Below are positions 9,777 through 19,359 of a stretch of 64,000 nt of DNA, piece after piece; the first letter of the stretch is position 1, and every line of letters starts with the position of its first letter. This DNA is from Moesziomyces globuligerus (Eukaryota > Basidiomycota > Ustilaginomycetes > Ustilaginales > Ustilaginaceae). The translations under genes and the position numbers were made by a program. Under the pieces are notes generated by a model, which saw only the letters and a program-made list of their open reading frames with translations, did no database searches and was not told the DNA's origin. The DNA is taken from the NCBI GenBank assembly GCA_030849465.1, contig JARVLF010000021.1, positions 124,001 to 188,000 of the forward strand. The letters run 5' to 3'.

Positions 9777-10834
9777 ATGGATCCCCGCATGCTCAGCACA
9801 ACTTGGTGAATTCAAGACGCATTGTCAACGTCGAGGTGTAGATGCAGATGTGTTTTGTTCAACTTGTGCGGATTGGGAGATTGGTTTGGTTGGAGTGAAG
9901 ATCGGTTTTGAGGGTAGGTGGAACGCTTGGCTGGTTTTGATTTCGAATCGCGTTTTTTGAGCGAGAGGGGGTGAATATTTGGCTGAGTCGGAGACTGTTT
10001 GAGGATTGTACTCTGCACGTTGCTACGATCCGTCATCTTGATCTGAGCCTTTTGTGTTTGAAGTTGCGAACAGAGCTTTGATTGCAACGATGACGACGAG
10101 CTTACGAACGGGGGAGACGTCGATTACGCACAAGATGCGGGTTGCGGAGCTGGGGGATGCGGTGGGAGCAGCTGGCAAGATCAACGGCTTTGTGCGGATC
10201 AATGCTGCAGCCGGTCTTTCGCCGTGCGTGATCGCCTTGCTAGTCTGCGATGCGGACGAGGATCTCGACGTCGATGTAGAGGTCCGCGCTCTGCTCTTTG
10301 TAGAGTGCTGGAAAAACGGCTTCGACCCCGTACACCCAAGCTACCTTTCCCAACTCTACACCGAACTATCAAATGGAAAAACGGGCTGGAGCACGACCAA
10401 CTACCCACAAACCTACTGCATCAGCGAATAACCCAACTCCCATCCAATCCAGCCACCTTAGTCCATCGCTTGAAGCTCACCCCGTGAGCAGATGGCAACT
10501 CTTCCGTGTTCCCCGTTCGGACACGCCTTGTGATGAATAAGGTCATGCCGATGCACTCCCCGACCCATCACGCGCAATCTCGAGACAGATGATGCCAAAG
10601 GCCAAGACCGGCACGATGTGCCCATACGGACGACGCAATCTCCAACCACTCACCTGACAGGAGTCTCATTGGGTTCTACAGCAAGCCCTCGCCTTGCTTA
10701 ATTCCACACATGGATGCAGGCGACACAAACGACGAGCAACGAGGGCGGAGACGAGGTATCGTTTGTTCAAGCAGCGAGCGGAATTTACACATGGATACAT
10801 CCGAACCATTGGACTGGCTTGACGGGCCTTCGGA
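9777..10834. other. Intergenic region, about 1.06 kb
   Basis: Lies between the ThrRS and WW-domain genes, which converge here. The first ~280 bp are A/T-rich compared with the rest of the window. The only candidate gene is the weak frame at 10090-10431 listed separately. No tRNA or repeat was recognised. Confidence 0.5.
10090..10431 (+). CDS. Possible small hypothetical protein
   Basis: An ATG-started frame of 113 codons (MTTSLRTGETSITH...) in the convergent gap between ThrRS and the WW gene. It has a plausible mix of hydrophobic and acidic residues (SPCVIALLVCDADEDLDVDVE) and no low complexity, but matches no family I recognise. A chance frame of this size is common in this GC-rich DNA. Transcript evidence would decide. 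Confidence 0.25.
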   Translation: MTTSLRTGETSITHKMRVAELGDAVGAAGKINGFVRINAAAGLSPCVIALLVCDADEDLDVDVEVRALLFVECWKNGFDPVHPSYLSQLYTELSNGKTGWSTTNYPQTYCISE

Positions 10835-11713
10835 CTAGAACAGAAGACCACCGAGAAGGAGACCTCCGACGAGGGGCAGACCGATGCCGGGGCCTCGGCC
10901 GTAGGGTCTGCTGTAGGGACCCATGGGTCTCGAGTACGGACCGTAAGCGCCGTACGGACCGTCCATGGTCTGGTAGGGGCCGTATCCGAGCGTCGCTCCG
11001 TATCCGTATGCGCCCGGAGGAGGGGGTTGGGCAAAGATCTCTCTGCCCTGCTTATCCCTGCCTACGAGCTGGGGTTGACCGGTGCGGGTGGCGGTGACGA
11101 GGGCCTGTCTGATCATGGCGTGCTGCTGCATGGCCCTCTTTTCGGCCTCTTGCTGAGCCTTGCGCTTGGCCTCTCGCTCCTCGTGTGTCGTGTTGGTCAT
11201 CTTATCCTTGATCGAGCGGCCGAACTTCTTGAGACCCTTGGGCTGGGTTGCTGCTCCTGCTGCTCCTGCGGTAGCTGCGGAGGCATGGGAGGAGGACTTT
11301 GGATGGGTGGGAGCGTCGTCCTCGTCGTCGGTGTCTGCGTGGACCATGTGTTCGCGTTCGAGGCGTTCGCGTTCGGCACGGACGGCGTCTGGATGTTCGC
11401 GCTGGAACTGCGGATCGTCGTGCGGATGCACCCAGATGGAGCGCGGCGGATTGGCGAGCGTATCGACAAAGAAGTTGTGGTGCGTAGACGGATCCCACTG
11501 CCGAATCCATCCCTTGGGCAGCGGCCGCAGCATGTCCTCCATCGACTTGCGCGTAGCCGCAGCGTCGTCCGCAGGCACACCGAGATGTCCGGACGTAGAG
11601 CTGTGCGTGGCGCCAGCAGCCGCTGCGGAGGAGGTGGAGGTCGAGGCGGGACCGCTCGCCTGCTCGTACGAAGGCGGCGCTTCGGCAGGCTGGACCGGCT
11701 TTTGCGATGTCAT
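10835..11713 (-). CDS. WW-domain protein, Wwm1-like
   Basis: Single exon, 292 residues. An N-terminal PPSY motif (~13-16) is a classic ligand for WW domains. The WW domain follows at ~66-98 (LPKGWIRQW...W94VHP97; Trp69, Trp94 and Pro97 in the expected spacing). Then come an acidic patch (DTDDEDD), a basic helix rich in Lys/Glu/Arg (~150-200), and a Tyr/Gly/Pro-rich tail ending in the hydrophobic stretch LPLVGGLLLGGLLF. The layout resembles yeast Wwm1, a WW protein linked to the metacaspase, and related fungal proteins. The WW domain is certain; the Wwm1 relation is inferred. Having both a PPxY motif and a WW domain could allow self-association. Confidence 0.8.
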   Translation of the reverse strand: MTSQKPVQPAEAPPSYEQASGPASTSTSSAAAAGATHSSTSGHLGVPADDAAATRKSMEDMLRPLPKGWIRQWDPSTHHNFFVDTLANPPRSIWVHPHDDPQFQREHPDAVRAERERLEREHMVHADTDDEDDAPTHPKSSSHASAATAGAAGAATQPKGLKKFGRSIKDKMTNTTHEEREAKRKAQQEAEKRAMQQHAMIRQALVTATRTGQPQLVGRDKQGREIFAQPPPPGAYGYGATLGYGPYQTMDGPYGAYGPYSRPMGPYSRPYGRGPGIGLPLVGGLLLGGLLF

Positions 11714-12950
11714 GTTGAATGTGTTGAACGTGTGTGTGTGCGGAAGGATGGTGGTGGCGGGAGAGGTAGGGTGGAAAAGCGAGGGGTGTTATACTGTACT
11801 CGGTCTGGCGAGGATGGGCGTAGGCGGGGCTTGGCATGGAGGGGCCGGGGTGCTGACGGCAGCTTGCCGAGATGCGGCTGAGCGGCAGTCTGAGTGACAG
11901 TGACAGTGGCAAAAGGCCGGGTCGACCCCGCCCATCCGCCAAAGTGGAGGCCAGACCACCGCAGGCGAGCCATGTGGCGCTGCGTCACACTGCCGCACAG
12001 GCACAGCCTTGGTATTTTTATATGCCATGTTACGCCATTAGCTTGCACAGTCGTGTCTTTTTTGCACATTTGATGTTAGAGCTCATCTTCTTGGTGATGG
12101 ATTCAACGCGTGCAAGTAGCCGAAAGTGGCATGGCTCAAGGCAAAGTGCGGCCGAATATTCGCAGCCTGGGCTGGCTGGAAGTGGCGCCGAAATAGCCGC
12201 GCTTTGCAACTGAGGCCTGGCATGACTGATACCAATCAGCAGCACAAACTCATGGGCTCTTGCGCTCTTGCGCTCTTGCGCTCTTGTTGGTCGATGCAAG
12301 CCGGTCGTGAGCGCAACGGATGAGATCCGATGCCATTTGCTCATTTGCTCAGGCAAAAGTGCGGTTCGGATGCCGTCCGCGCACCAGGAAGCGTTTGGTG
12401 CAAGAAGGCTCAGCCCGGCGAATAAAGTGAGAAAGCGGAGACGGAGCTCGATTCCCCCTCCACTGCTTTTCTCATCCAAAACCCCAACGCTCAAGCCAGC
12501 CAGTCAAGTCGCTCCTCCTGCCTCACATCAAGTCGCACTCCAAAGGTAAGTGCCACTTGGAGTCGGCCAGCGCCAGACTCCGGCGCCTTGACCTGCCTGA
12601 GCTTCGGAAATGCGAGTTCCGAAGCCGCACAGCGTCAGGCTCGGCTGTCGAAAACGACGACGCGCGCTGCAGCTGCACCCTGAGCTTGCAGCTTGGAACT
12701 CGGAGCTTGGAGCTGGCGGCGCTTTTTTCCATTCAGCAGCGCGTCCGCCCGCCCAAGCCAAGTCAAGCCGCTAAGTGGAACGGCAAAGCGGCTCGGCTCA
12801 TCCGTCGGGCTGAGCGGTTGCTCACATTTCGAAGCCGTCGACTGATCCAAATCCCATTCCACCCTCTCTGCCTTGCCTCCTGCTCACCACCTCGACCGCT
12901 TGCGCTGACCAACAACAGCCGTCGCCCTCGAGTTGTAGACACACACCATC
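11714..12950. promoter_or_regulatory. Divergent intergenic region with likely 5' UTR intron
   Basis: About 1.2 kb between the WW gene (minus) and the kynureninase fusion gene (plus). A TATTTTTATATG stretch near 12011 may be a TATA-like element. A strong donor AAG|GTAAGT lies at 12546 with acceptor candidates at about 12919 (AACAACAG) and 12936 (TTGTAG), so the kynureninase transcript probably has a ~370-390-bp leader intron. Inside it is a 9-bp perfect hairpin (12601-12609 with 12617-12625). A four-copy 8-bp repeat lies at 12256-12287. Confidence 0.5.
12256..12287. repeat. 8-bp tandem repeat, four copies
   Basis: Unit GCTCTTGC repeated three times exactly plus one near copy in the promoter region of the kynureninase fusion gene. 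Confidence 0.85.
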
Positions 12951-15900
12951 ATGACTTCCGCAACCACCGACGCCGCCGCGGCTCAGGCGGCCGAAAAGCA
13001 GCTCCAGTCCTCGCTCCTCCGCATCGCCATCATCTGCGCCTCGTCCATCCAGTCGCTCCGCGAACCCGTACAGCCCACCATCCTTCCCTCAGACTCCGCT
13101 TCCACCTCAGCTCTGCCATCGGCACACAAGCTCTCGGCACAGATCGTCTCGGACCTCGCTCAACTCCTCACCCTCGTCCAGAAGCACTCCACCAACCTCG
13201 CTCTCGCACTCAAACCCAGCGCAAAGCCCGCCCCTCCCTCCACCGACACCGCCGCCATCTCCCCCGTCTCGGGCCTCGACGTAAAGTCACTCGAGGCCGC
13301 ACAGGCACAGATCCTCGCGCTCGGCAACGACCTCCTCCCCAAGATCGTCTTCCTCGCAAAGAAGGCCTGGAAGGACCGCGAAGTGTTCCAGCACCGCCCC
13401 AAGCACGACCAAAACGACCCAGCGCAGGTCGAACAGAGGCGCAAGCTCGAACAACTCGCAAACGAAATGGGTGGTCAGATCATGTCGGCGGACCAGCTCG
13501 GCGTGCCACCCTCCGAGCGCGACGACCTCGAAAAGAAGCTCCACTTTTCGCTCGGCAACTCATTTGCCCGCGAGATCCGCTCCGCGGTCGAAGACGTGCT
13601 CGGATCCATCGCAGACCTCCTCCACTCGCTTCTCGATGATCGCGCAAAGAAGGCTCTCGATCACGCCTCACAGGCTCGCGACCGCGCAGATGGCCTCCTC
13701 GCCGGTGTCAGCAAGAAGCTCGACTCGCTCTCCCTTTCCTCCCGCGACCCCGCCGAGCTCCGCAAGCGCACCCTCGCCGCAAACAACCTCGTCTGGGAGA
13801 CGTGCGCCAAGTACATCGGCGAGAGCCACGCAGACGGCTCCCCACGCACCGTCACTTCGGTCGCGCCCAACGGCGTTCGAACAAAGGTCCTCGTAAAAGG
13901 CCTCAGCAAGTCCAACCTCGAGGCGTGCAAACGCTCCTGGAACAACCGCGTCGAACTCATGCGCGACGGTCTCGACGAACTCAAGCAGGGCATCGAGGCC
14001 GATCCCTCCTCCAACGGCCTCGACGCTGCCGACGGCGACGACGAGTTCGCCTTCCCAGAGGCTACGCCCCTCTCGCCAGAGCAGAAGGACCGCCTGCGCC
14101 AGCTCTCCAATCTCGTCAAGATCGGCAACCTCACGCACGAGAACATCCTCAAGCAGCTCGTCAAGGCCGATGCCGCCCTCATCGACCTCGACGAGGTCGA
14201 GGAGCTGGGCAAGCACCTCGAGGAGGCCCAGGACGAGCTCGTCGCCGCCTGCCTCTACGGTGAGGCCGACGCCGGACTCGAGGCGCACATGTTTGACCAC
14301 GATGCCCAGGATGACGCCGACCTCCCCAACGGCAACGCGCATCAGCACGACGCCGATGCCGACGCCGACCTGACCGAGGAGCAGGCCATCGAGAAGGCTA
14401 TCGTCCGCACCCTCGAGCAGTACATCCAGGCCATCGTCTCGCTCTCGGCCTACGTCACCGACCGCGACGAGCTGGTGGACAAGGTGCACATCGCCTGCGC
14501 CACCGACGAGCACGGCGACTTTGCGCACGTCTTTGCCGCAAAGTTCTCCCAGCTCTCCAAGGTGCTCACCGAGGCCAGCTCCGACATTGTCCTTCGCTCC
14601 TCTTCCGCTTCGGCTTCAGCTCCAAAGCAGACGCTCGCCAAGCACTCACCCACAAAGCAGACCAACGACTCGTTCGACACACAGGTCTTCCTCAAGGAGC
14701 TCGAGTCCATCGCCGCTAAGCTCGGCAACGGCGCCAAGATCACCGACCGCGCGATCGCCGACCAGCTCGACAGCGCCGACCCGCTGCGCCCCATGCGCGA
14801 CGGCTACATCTTGCCGACGTTCAAGGACGTCTGCAGTCCGGACTACAACTCTACGTCGGCCGAGACCGCGCCCGACGCCGAGTCGCTCTACATGTGCGGC
14901 AACTCGCTCGGCCCGCTCTCGCGCCTCACCAAGCGCTACCTCGAGCAGGAGATCGAAGCCTGGGGCCGCAAGGCGGTGCTCGGCCACTTTGAGCATCCCT
15001 ACGGCACCCCCTGGACGCAGATGGAGAAGCGCGTCGGCGAGCTCTGCGCCAACATGGTCGGCGCCATGCCTGCCGAGGTCGTCGTCATGGGCACGCTCAC
15101 CGGCAACCTGCACTCGCTCCTCGCCACGTTCTATCGCCCCGCGACCAAGCCTTTCGGCGTCGACTTTACCGGCGACGTAGAGCAGGCCAAGCAGGAGGGC
15201 AAGAAGGTGAGGCACAAGATCATCTTTGAGCAGAAGGCGTTCCCCTCGGACCAGTACGCGCTGGCTTCGGTGGTGGAGCTCAACGGCTTCCAGCCCGAGA
15301 CGTCGCTCGTGCCGCTGGTCCCGAGGCAAGGGAGCAAGACGCTCCAGACGGCCGACATCCTCGAGGTGATCGAGAGGTGCGGCAAGGAGGGCGAGACGGC
15401 CATCGTGCTCATCGGCGGCATCCAGTACTTCACCGGCCAGCTGTTTGAGCTCGAGAAGCTGGCGGCCAAGGCGCACGAGTACGGCATCCTGTTCGGCGTC
15501 GACCTGGCGCATGCGTTTGCCAACGTGCCGCTGGCGCTGCACGACTGGGGCATCGACTTTGCCTGCTGGTGCACGTACAAGTACGGCTCCTCGGGACCGG
15601 GCGGCATCGCGGGCGTGTTTGTGCACGAGCGCTGGCACGAGGGCGTCGGCGGCGAGCACGGCCTCACGCGGCAGGCGGGCTGGTGGGGCCACGAGAAGGA
15701 GACGCGCTTCTCGATGCCGGACAAGTTTGTGCCCACGCGCGGCGCCGAGGGCTGGCAGGTCTCCAACCCGTCGATGCTCGACATGGCCGCGCTCAAGGGC
15801 AGTCTCGAGACGCTGGCTCAGGCCACGCAGTACGGGGAGCGCAGCGCGGCCGACGAGGCTAGCGGAGAGGGCAAGGTGGGCAGGGGCAGCGTGATGCCGA

Positions 15901-16334
15901 TCCTGCGCAGCAAGAGCCTGCGCCTGACGGCGTATCTGGAGGCGCTGCTGCTCGAGCCCGGCTTCTTCCCAGACGGATTCGACATCCGCGTCGTCACGCC
16001 CAGAGATCCGACCCAGCGTGGCAGCCAGCTGTGCATCCAGATCCCCGACCCGCCCGCTGCGCTCGAGAAGCGGAAGCGCGAAGAGGAGGAGCAGAAGCAG
16101 CACGCCAAGAGCAACGGCAAGGACGTGCCGCCTCCCATCGACGGAAAGCGCCTCATCGCGAGGGCGCACAAGCGCGCCGAGAAACAGCGCGGCCTCGTCG
16201 CCGACATCCGCGCGCCGGACATGCTCAGGCTCGCCCCGCTCGCCCAGTTCTCGACCTACACCGACGTGTGGAGGACCGCAGACGTGCTCCGACAGAGCCT
16301 ACTCGAGGAGGTCAAGCTCGATCAGTCGGCTTGA
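12951..16334 (+). CDS. CCNDBP1/GCIP-like domain fused to kynureninase
   Basis: One uninterrupted frame of 1127 residues. Residues ~1-540 match the GCIP/cyclin-D1-binding-protein-1 pattern: a helical first half, then LVWETC, a helix block (NRVELMRDGLDELKQGIE), an acidic loop, and DLDEVEELGKHLEEAQDEL followed by a second acidic loop. After a Ser-rich linker (~540-575), residues ~580-1127 are a full kynureninase: DSADPLRPMRDGYILPTFK, LYMCGNSLG, PLP lysine Lys877 in TYKYGSSGPGGIAG, and a C-terminal small domain with a charged insert. Kynureninase converts kynurenine or 3-hydroxykynurenine to anthranilate or 3-hydroxyanthranilate (tryptophan to NAD route). No stop or splice sites separate the parts. 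The first Met in the kynureninase part (Met615) already lies within its conserved N-terminus. The kynureninase part corresponds to yeast BNA5. Confidence 0.93.
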   Translation: MTSATTDAAAAQAAEKQLQSSLLRIAIICASSIQSLREPVQPTILPSDSASTSALPSAHKLSAQIVSDLAQLLTLVQKHSTNLALALKPSAKPAPPSTDTAAISPVSGLDVKSLEAAQAQILALGNDLLPKIVFLAKKAWKDREVFQHRPKHDQNDPAQVEQRRKLEQLANEMGGQIMSADQLGVPPSERDDLEKKLHFSLGNSFAREIRSAVEDVLGSIADLLHSLLDDRAKKALDHASQARDRADGLLAGVSKKLDSLSLSSRDPAELRKRTLAANNLVWETCAKYIGESHADGSPRTVTSVAPNGVRTKVLVKGLSKSNLEACKRSWNNRVELMRDGLDELKQGIEADPSSNGLDAADGDDEFAFPEATPLSPEQKDRLRQLSNLVKIGNLTHENILKQLVKADAALIDLDEVEELGKHLEEAQDELVAACLYGEADAGLEAHMFDHDAQDDADLPNGNAHQHDADADADLTEEQAIEKAIVRTLEQYIQAIVSLSAYVTDRDELVDKVHIACATDEHGDFAHVFAAKFSQLSKVLTEASSDIVLRSSSASASAPKQTLAKHSPTKQTNDSFDTQVFLKELESIAAKLGNGAKITDRAIADQLDSADPLRPMRDGYILPTFKDVCSPDYNSTSAETAPDAESLYMCGNSLGPLSRLTKRYLEQEIEAWGRKAVLGHFEHPYGTPWTQMEKRVGELCANMVGAMPAEVVVMGTLTGNLHSLLATFYRPATKPFGVDFTGDVEQAKQEGKKVRHKIIFEQKAFPSDQYALASVVELNGFQPETSLVPLVPRQGSKTLQTADILEVIERCGKEGETAIVLIGGIQYFTGQLFELEKLAAKAHEYGILFGVDLAHAFANVPLALHDWGIDFACWCTYKYGSSGPGGIAGVFVHERWHEGVGGEHGLTRQAGWWGHEKETRFSMPDKFVPTRGAEGWQVSNPSMLDMAALKGSLETLAQATQYGERSAADEASGEGKVGRGSVMPILRSKSLRLTAYLEALLLEPGFFPDGFDIRVVTPRDPTQRGSQLCIQIPDPPAALEKRKREEEEQKQHAKSNGKDVPPPIDGKRLIARAHKRAEKQRGLVADIRAPDMLRLAPLAQFSTYTDVWRTADVLRQSLLEEVKLDQSA

Positions 16335-16648
16335 GTGTTGTTCGCGTCATGCAATCTGAACTGTGATCGGGAGCATGAAGAGTAGATAGCCGTACCAAGC
16401 GTGGTGGAGGGCCAGAGTGAGCGATGTGGAGTAGTGTTGGGTTGCCGGCTTGGCGCGTGCGGCGATCCACGTGCACGGGATGGCAGATCGGCAGGGTGCA
16501 GAGGCAGATGCGGCGGCGGCAGCGGCGGCAGAGTTGAATGGGCTGATTTCCGCGGCGCTAATTTCGCATTTCGCACGGTGACTGTCGAAAGTGCCAACCG
16601 GCGATGGGGCGGTGGAGCGATCCTGTTATCTGACCACCAACAGCAGAA
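16335..16648. other. Intergenic region, 314 bp
   Basis: Tandem-gene spacer between the kynureninase fusion and the acyltransferase fusion. It contains a GC-rich GGCGGCGGCAGCGGCGG-type patch around 16512-16530. No gene is visible. Confidence 0.5.
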
Positions 16649-19258
16649 ATGGCGACTCTACCGTCTGCGCCTGCTTCGGCTCGAGCGTCGGCGACTGCGG
16701 CGACTTCGGGAAGGCAGGATGCGGTGCCACGCTTTGGGGCGTGGTGGCACATCATGCGTTCGATCGGCGACATGTCGTTGCCGCTCTTCTTCTCGTCGAT
16801 CCACATCGGCGGCGCCTCGAACGTCCCGTCGCCTACGACGCCGCTGATCGTATGCAGCAACCACAGCAACACGATCCTCGACGTTGCGGTGCTCTCGTCG
16901 CACTTCCCGCACCGACGACCGCTGCACTTCTGGGCCAAGGCGGGCTTCTTCAAGTCGCCGCTCACGCGCTGGATCCTCACCTCGGCCGGCAACATCAAGG
17001 TCGACCGACGCAGCAAGAACAACCAGACGCTCTTCCAGGGCACCTTTCGCGCCATGCGCGCCGGTGGAGCCATCGCACTCTTCCCCGAAGGCGGCAGCTA
17101 CACCATCCCCTACCTCGCCACGCTCAAGATGGGCGCCGCCTGGGCAGCGTTGGAGTACGCGCGGTACTTGGAGCTCGAGACTGGAGAGGGCAAACAGCGG
17201 ACGCAGGTCGAGATCCTACCGACAGCAGTGGTGTTTGACGACAAGAGCGTCTTTCGATCCCGGGCGATGCTGAGGTTCGGTAGACCGATTCGACTCGATG
17301 CGTATATCGACGAGTTCCTCTCCGCTCCCGCACCGTCCGACGACGCGGCAAAGGCAGGGAGGGAGGACGGTACGGTACCCGCAACACCGGAGAGCATGAC
17401 GAGGTCGAATACGAGCACAGAGACGCGCCACACTCCCGCCGGCGTCGAGAGCTACGCAAGCCCGGCGCATCGCGCCGTGGCGAGGTTGACCGCCGACCTG
17501 CAGCGCGCCATCGAGGCGCTGACGTTCAACGCGCCCGATTGGACCACGTTCCAGGCGGTGCGCGCTGCGCGCGAGATGATGTTCGAGCTCGACCCGACGA
17601 CGGATGGGATGGAGGCGATGCACGAGGGCATCGACGAGTACGTCGACGTCTCGCGACACATCATGGCGCTGCTGACCGAGCAGTCCCAGGCGAGCACCGC
17701 AGCACGCCAGGCGCTCTTTGTCTACTCGTGCATGCTGCATCTGTGCGATGTGGATGACCTTACGCTTGCGCGTGTGCTGCGTCGTTCCTCCGGGACCGGC
17801 TACACGCGGGCGTTCTGGTCGGTGGTGAGGGCGGTGGCGATCCGACTACCCCTGTACGTGCCCGTGTTTGGGCCTACGTTGGTGCCGATGTACGTGGCGC
17901 CGAATGCGATCGCGCATCACTTTGCCCGTCGCGAGGAGGAGTCGCTCTCGAGCGTCAAGACGCTCGTCGGCTTTGTGCTTACCTCGGCGCTGTATGCGAC
18001 GCTGGTGCTCAAGACGCTGCAGTGGACGCGCTGGTCTCCTCCGGGTCTGCTCGTCGGCGTCGCCGCCGTCTGGTGGCTCCACGACCTCAACCGCTCCAAC
18101 ATCGACACGGCCTACTCGCTGCTCAAGCAGCTCCGACTCAGTTGGCGCCTGCACCGCGCAGCCAGCTCGGCGGGCTTGAAGCCCGCAGAGCGGTCAGCGG
18201 CAACCGAGGGACGTGCGATGTTCTTCTACGGTACGCTGGTGCATCCTCGGATCTTGGCACGCGTGATTGGGAGTGCGGGAGCGCACGTGCGCGTGCAGAA
18301 TGCCGTGCTCGACGGTGCGACACTCTACCACGTCCGCGGCGAGGAGTATCCTGGCCTGCTCCGAACGCCGTCGTCTGCGGGCGAGAGGAGGGCGGTTAAG
18401 GGGACGCTAGTCACGGGCTTGACGGACGCGGATGTGCGGTGTCTGGATGTGTTTGAGGGCGACGAGTACACGCGTGTGCGTGTGCGCGTCATCCCAGATG
18501 CAGAGGCGGACGTGGAATGCAACGACCGACGTATGGAAAAGGCAGGTACGGCACCGCTTGACGAGGTGCTCAACACGCTTACGCGCGAGCGGATCGAGGA
18601 GCTGTGTCGAACAGGAAGCGAGGTGGATGGGGTCGAGGTATATGCATGGAGTGCAGGCAGCGAGAAGCTCACAGACGCCGTGTGGGAGTTTGACGTCTTT
18701 GCGCGCGACAAGGCGGCGAGCTGGATCGGCGAGGCGGGCGAGGCGGAGCACGAACACGAGTACCAGCTCGTCGACAAGGTGCACGCCAGCATCACCACCA
18801 CCTCGATCACCTCCCAGCCGGGCGAGCGCACCAAGTCCAGCCAAGACAGCAACGGCAGCAGAGGTGGCGAGGATGGTGGTGGTGAGGTGTGGGAGAGTGT
18901 GGTGGGGAGGTTGACGGATGACGAGCGGGTGGGCGGTGCGATTGTGCGCGTGTGCAGGCAGCTTGGCCAGAAGCCGAGTATCCAGTTCTTCGTCGATCGT
19001 GCGTTCGACCGCGAGCACAAGCGACCGCTTGGCTCCGATCCGCAGCTGCTCTCGGCCCTCGTCTCTGCTCGCTCGCACGCCCGCACCGCGCTCGAAACAC
19101 TCATCTCGTCCCACCCCGACCACGAGGCCATCACCCACCTCGTCGCAGCCAAAACCCGCTCGCTTCGCACACACCACCACCCCATCACGCCCCAATGGCC
19201 CTTCCCGGCCACCCACTTTAACTCACCACCCACAACCGAGTCAAAGAAATCCGTCTAA
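16649..19258 (+). CDS. Glycerol-3-phosphate acyltransferase fused to AIG2-like domain
   Basis: Single exon, 869 residues. Residues ~40-270 are a PlsC acyltransferase: motif I NHSNTILD with His72 and Asp77, motif II GNIKVDR, motif III FPEGGSY (~145) and motif IV ILPTAVVF. This is the Gat1/Gat2 (SCT1/GPT2) type, which makes lysophosphatidic acid at the ER. Membrane segments lie around 390-415 and 430-475. From Met524 a second module starts, MFFYGTLVHPRIL...FEGDEYTRV, with the YGTL substrate loop and FEGDEY glutamate of the AIG2/gamma-glutamylcyclotransferase-like fold (~524-715). A further ~150-residue tail (GRLTDDERVGGAIVRV...) is unassigned. The join is seamless in frame. Each module is recognisable; the activity of the AIG2-like part is unknown. 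Confidence 0.88.
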   Translation: MATLPSAPASARASATAATSGRQDAVPRFGAWWHIMRSIGDMSLPLFFSSIHIGGASNVPSPTTPLIVCSNHSNTILDVAVLSSHFPHRRPLHFWAKAGFFKSPLTRWILTSAGNIKVDRRSKNNQTLFQGTFRAMRAGGAIALFPEGGSYTIPYLATLKMGAAWAALEYARYLELETGEGKQRTQVEILPTAVVFDDKSVFRSRAMLRFGRPIRLDAYIDEFLSAPAPSDDAAKAGREDGTVPATPESMTRSNTSTETRHTPAGVESYASPAHRAVARLTADLQRAIEALTFNAPDWTTFQAVRAAREMMFELDPTTDGMEAMHEGIDEYVDVSRHIMALLTEQSQASTAARQALFVYSCMLHLCDVDDLTLARVLRRSSGTGYTRAFWSVVRAVAIRLPLYVPVFGPTLVPMYVAPNAIAHHFARREEESLSSVKTLVGFVLTSALYATLVLKTLQWTRWSPPGLLVGVAAVWWLHDLNRSNIDTAYSLLKQLRLSWRLHRAASSAGLKPAERSAATEGRAMFFYGTLVHPRILARVIGSAGAHVRVQNAVLDGATLYHVRGEEYPGLLRTPSSAGERRAVKGTLVTGLTDADVRCLDVFEGDEYTRVRVRVIPDAEADVECNDRRMEKAGTAPLDEVLNTLTRERIEELCRTGSEVDGVEVYAWSAGSEKLTDAVWEFDVFARDKAASWIGEAGEAEHEHEYQLVDKVHASITTTSITSQPGERTKSSQDSNGSRGGEDGGGEVWESVVGRLTDDERVGGAIVRVCRQLGQKPSIQFFVDRAFDREHKRPLGSDPQLLSALVSARSHARTALETLISSHPDHEAITHLVAAKTRSLRTHHHPITPQWPFPATHFNSPPTTESKKSV

Positions 19259-19359
19259 CCCCTCTTCCCCCCTTCATTTTCCACCCTGATCGATATACCA
19301 ACCCGAGGACGTTTAAGGACATAGAATGCTAGCGTCGAGTTGCGGAGGTGGAGACGTGG

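Noticed and set aside
7899..9815. 638-codon open frame antisense to threonyl-tRNA synthetase
   Set aside because: It mirrors a highly conserved gene, has Glu/Val/Leu/Arg-biased composition typical of antisense GC-rich codons, and matches no family.
14646..16169. 507-codon frame antisense to the kynureninase half
   Set aside because: Shadow frame produced by third-position GC bias; no recognisable protein.
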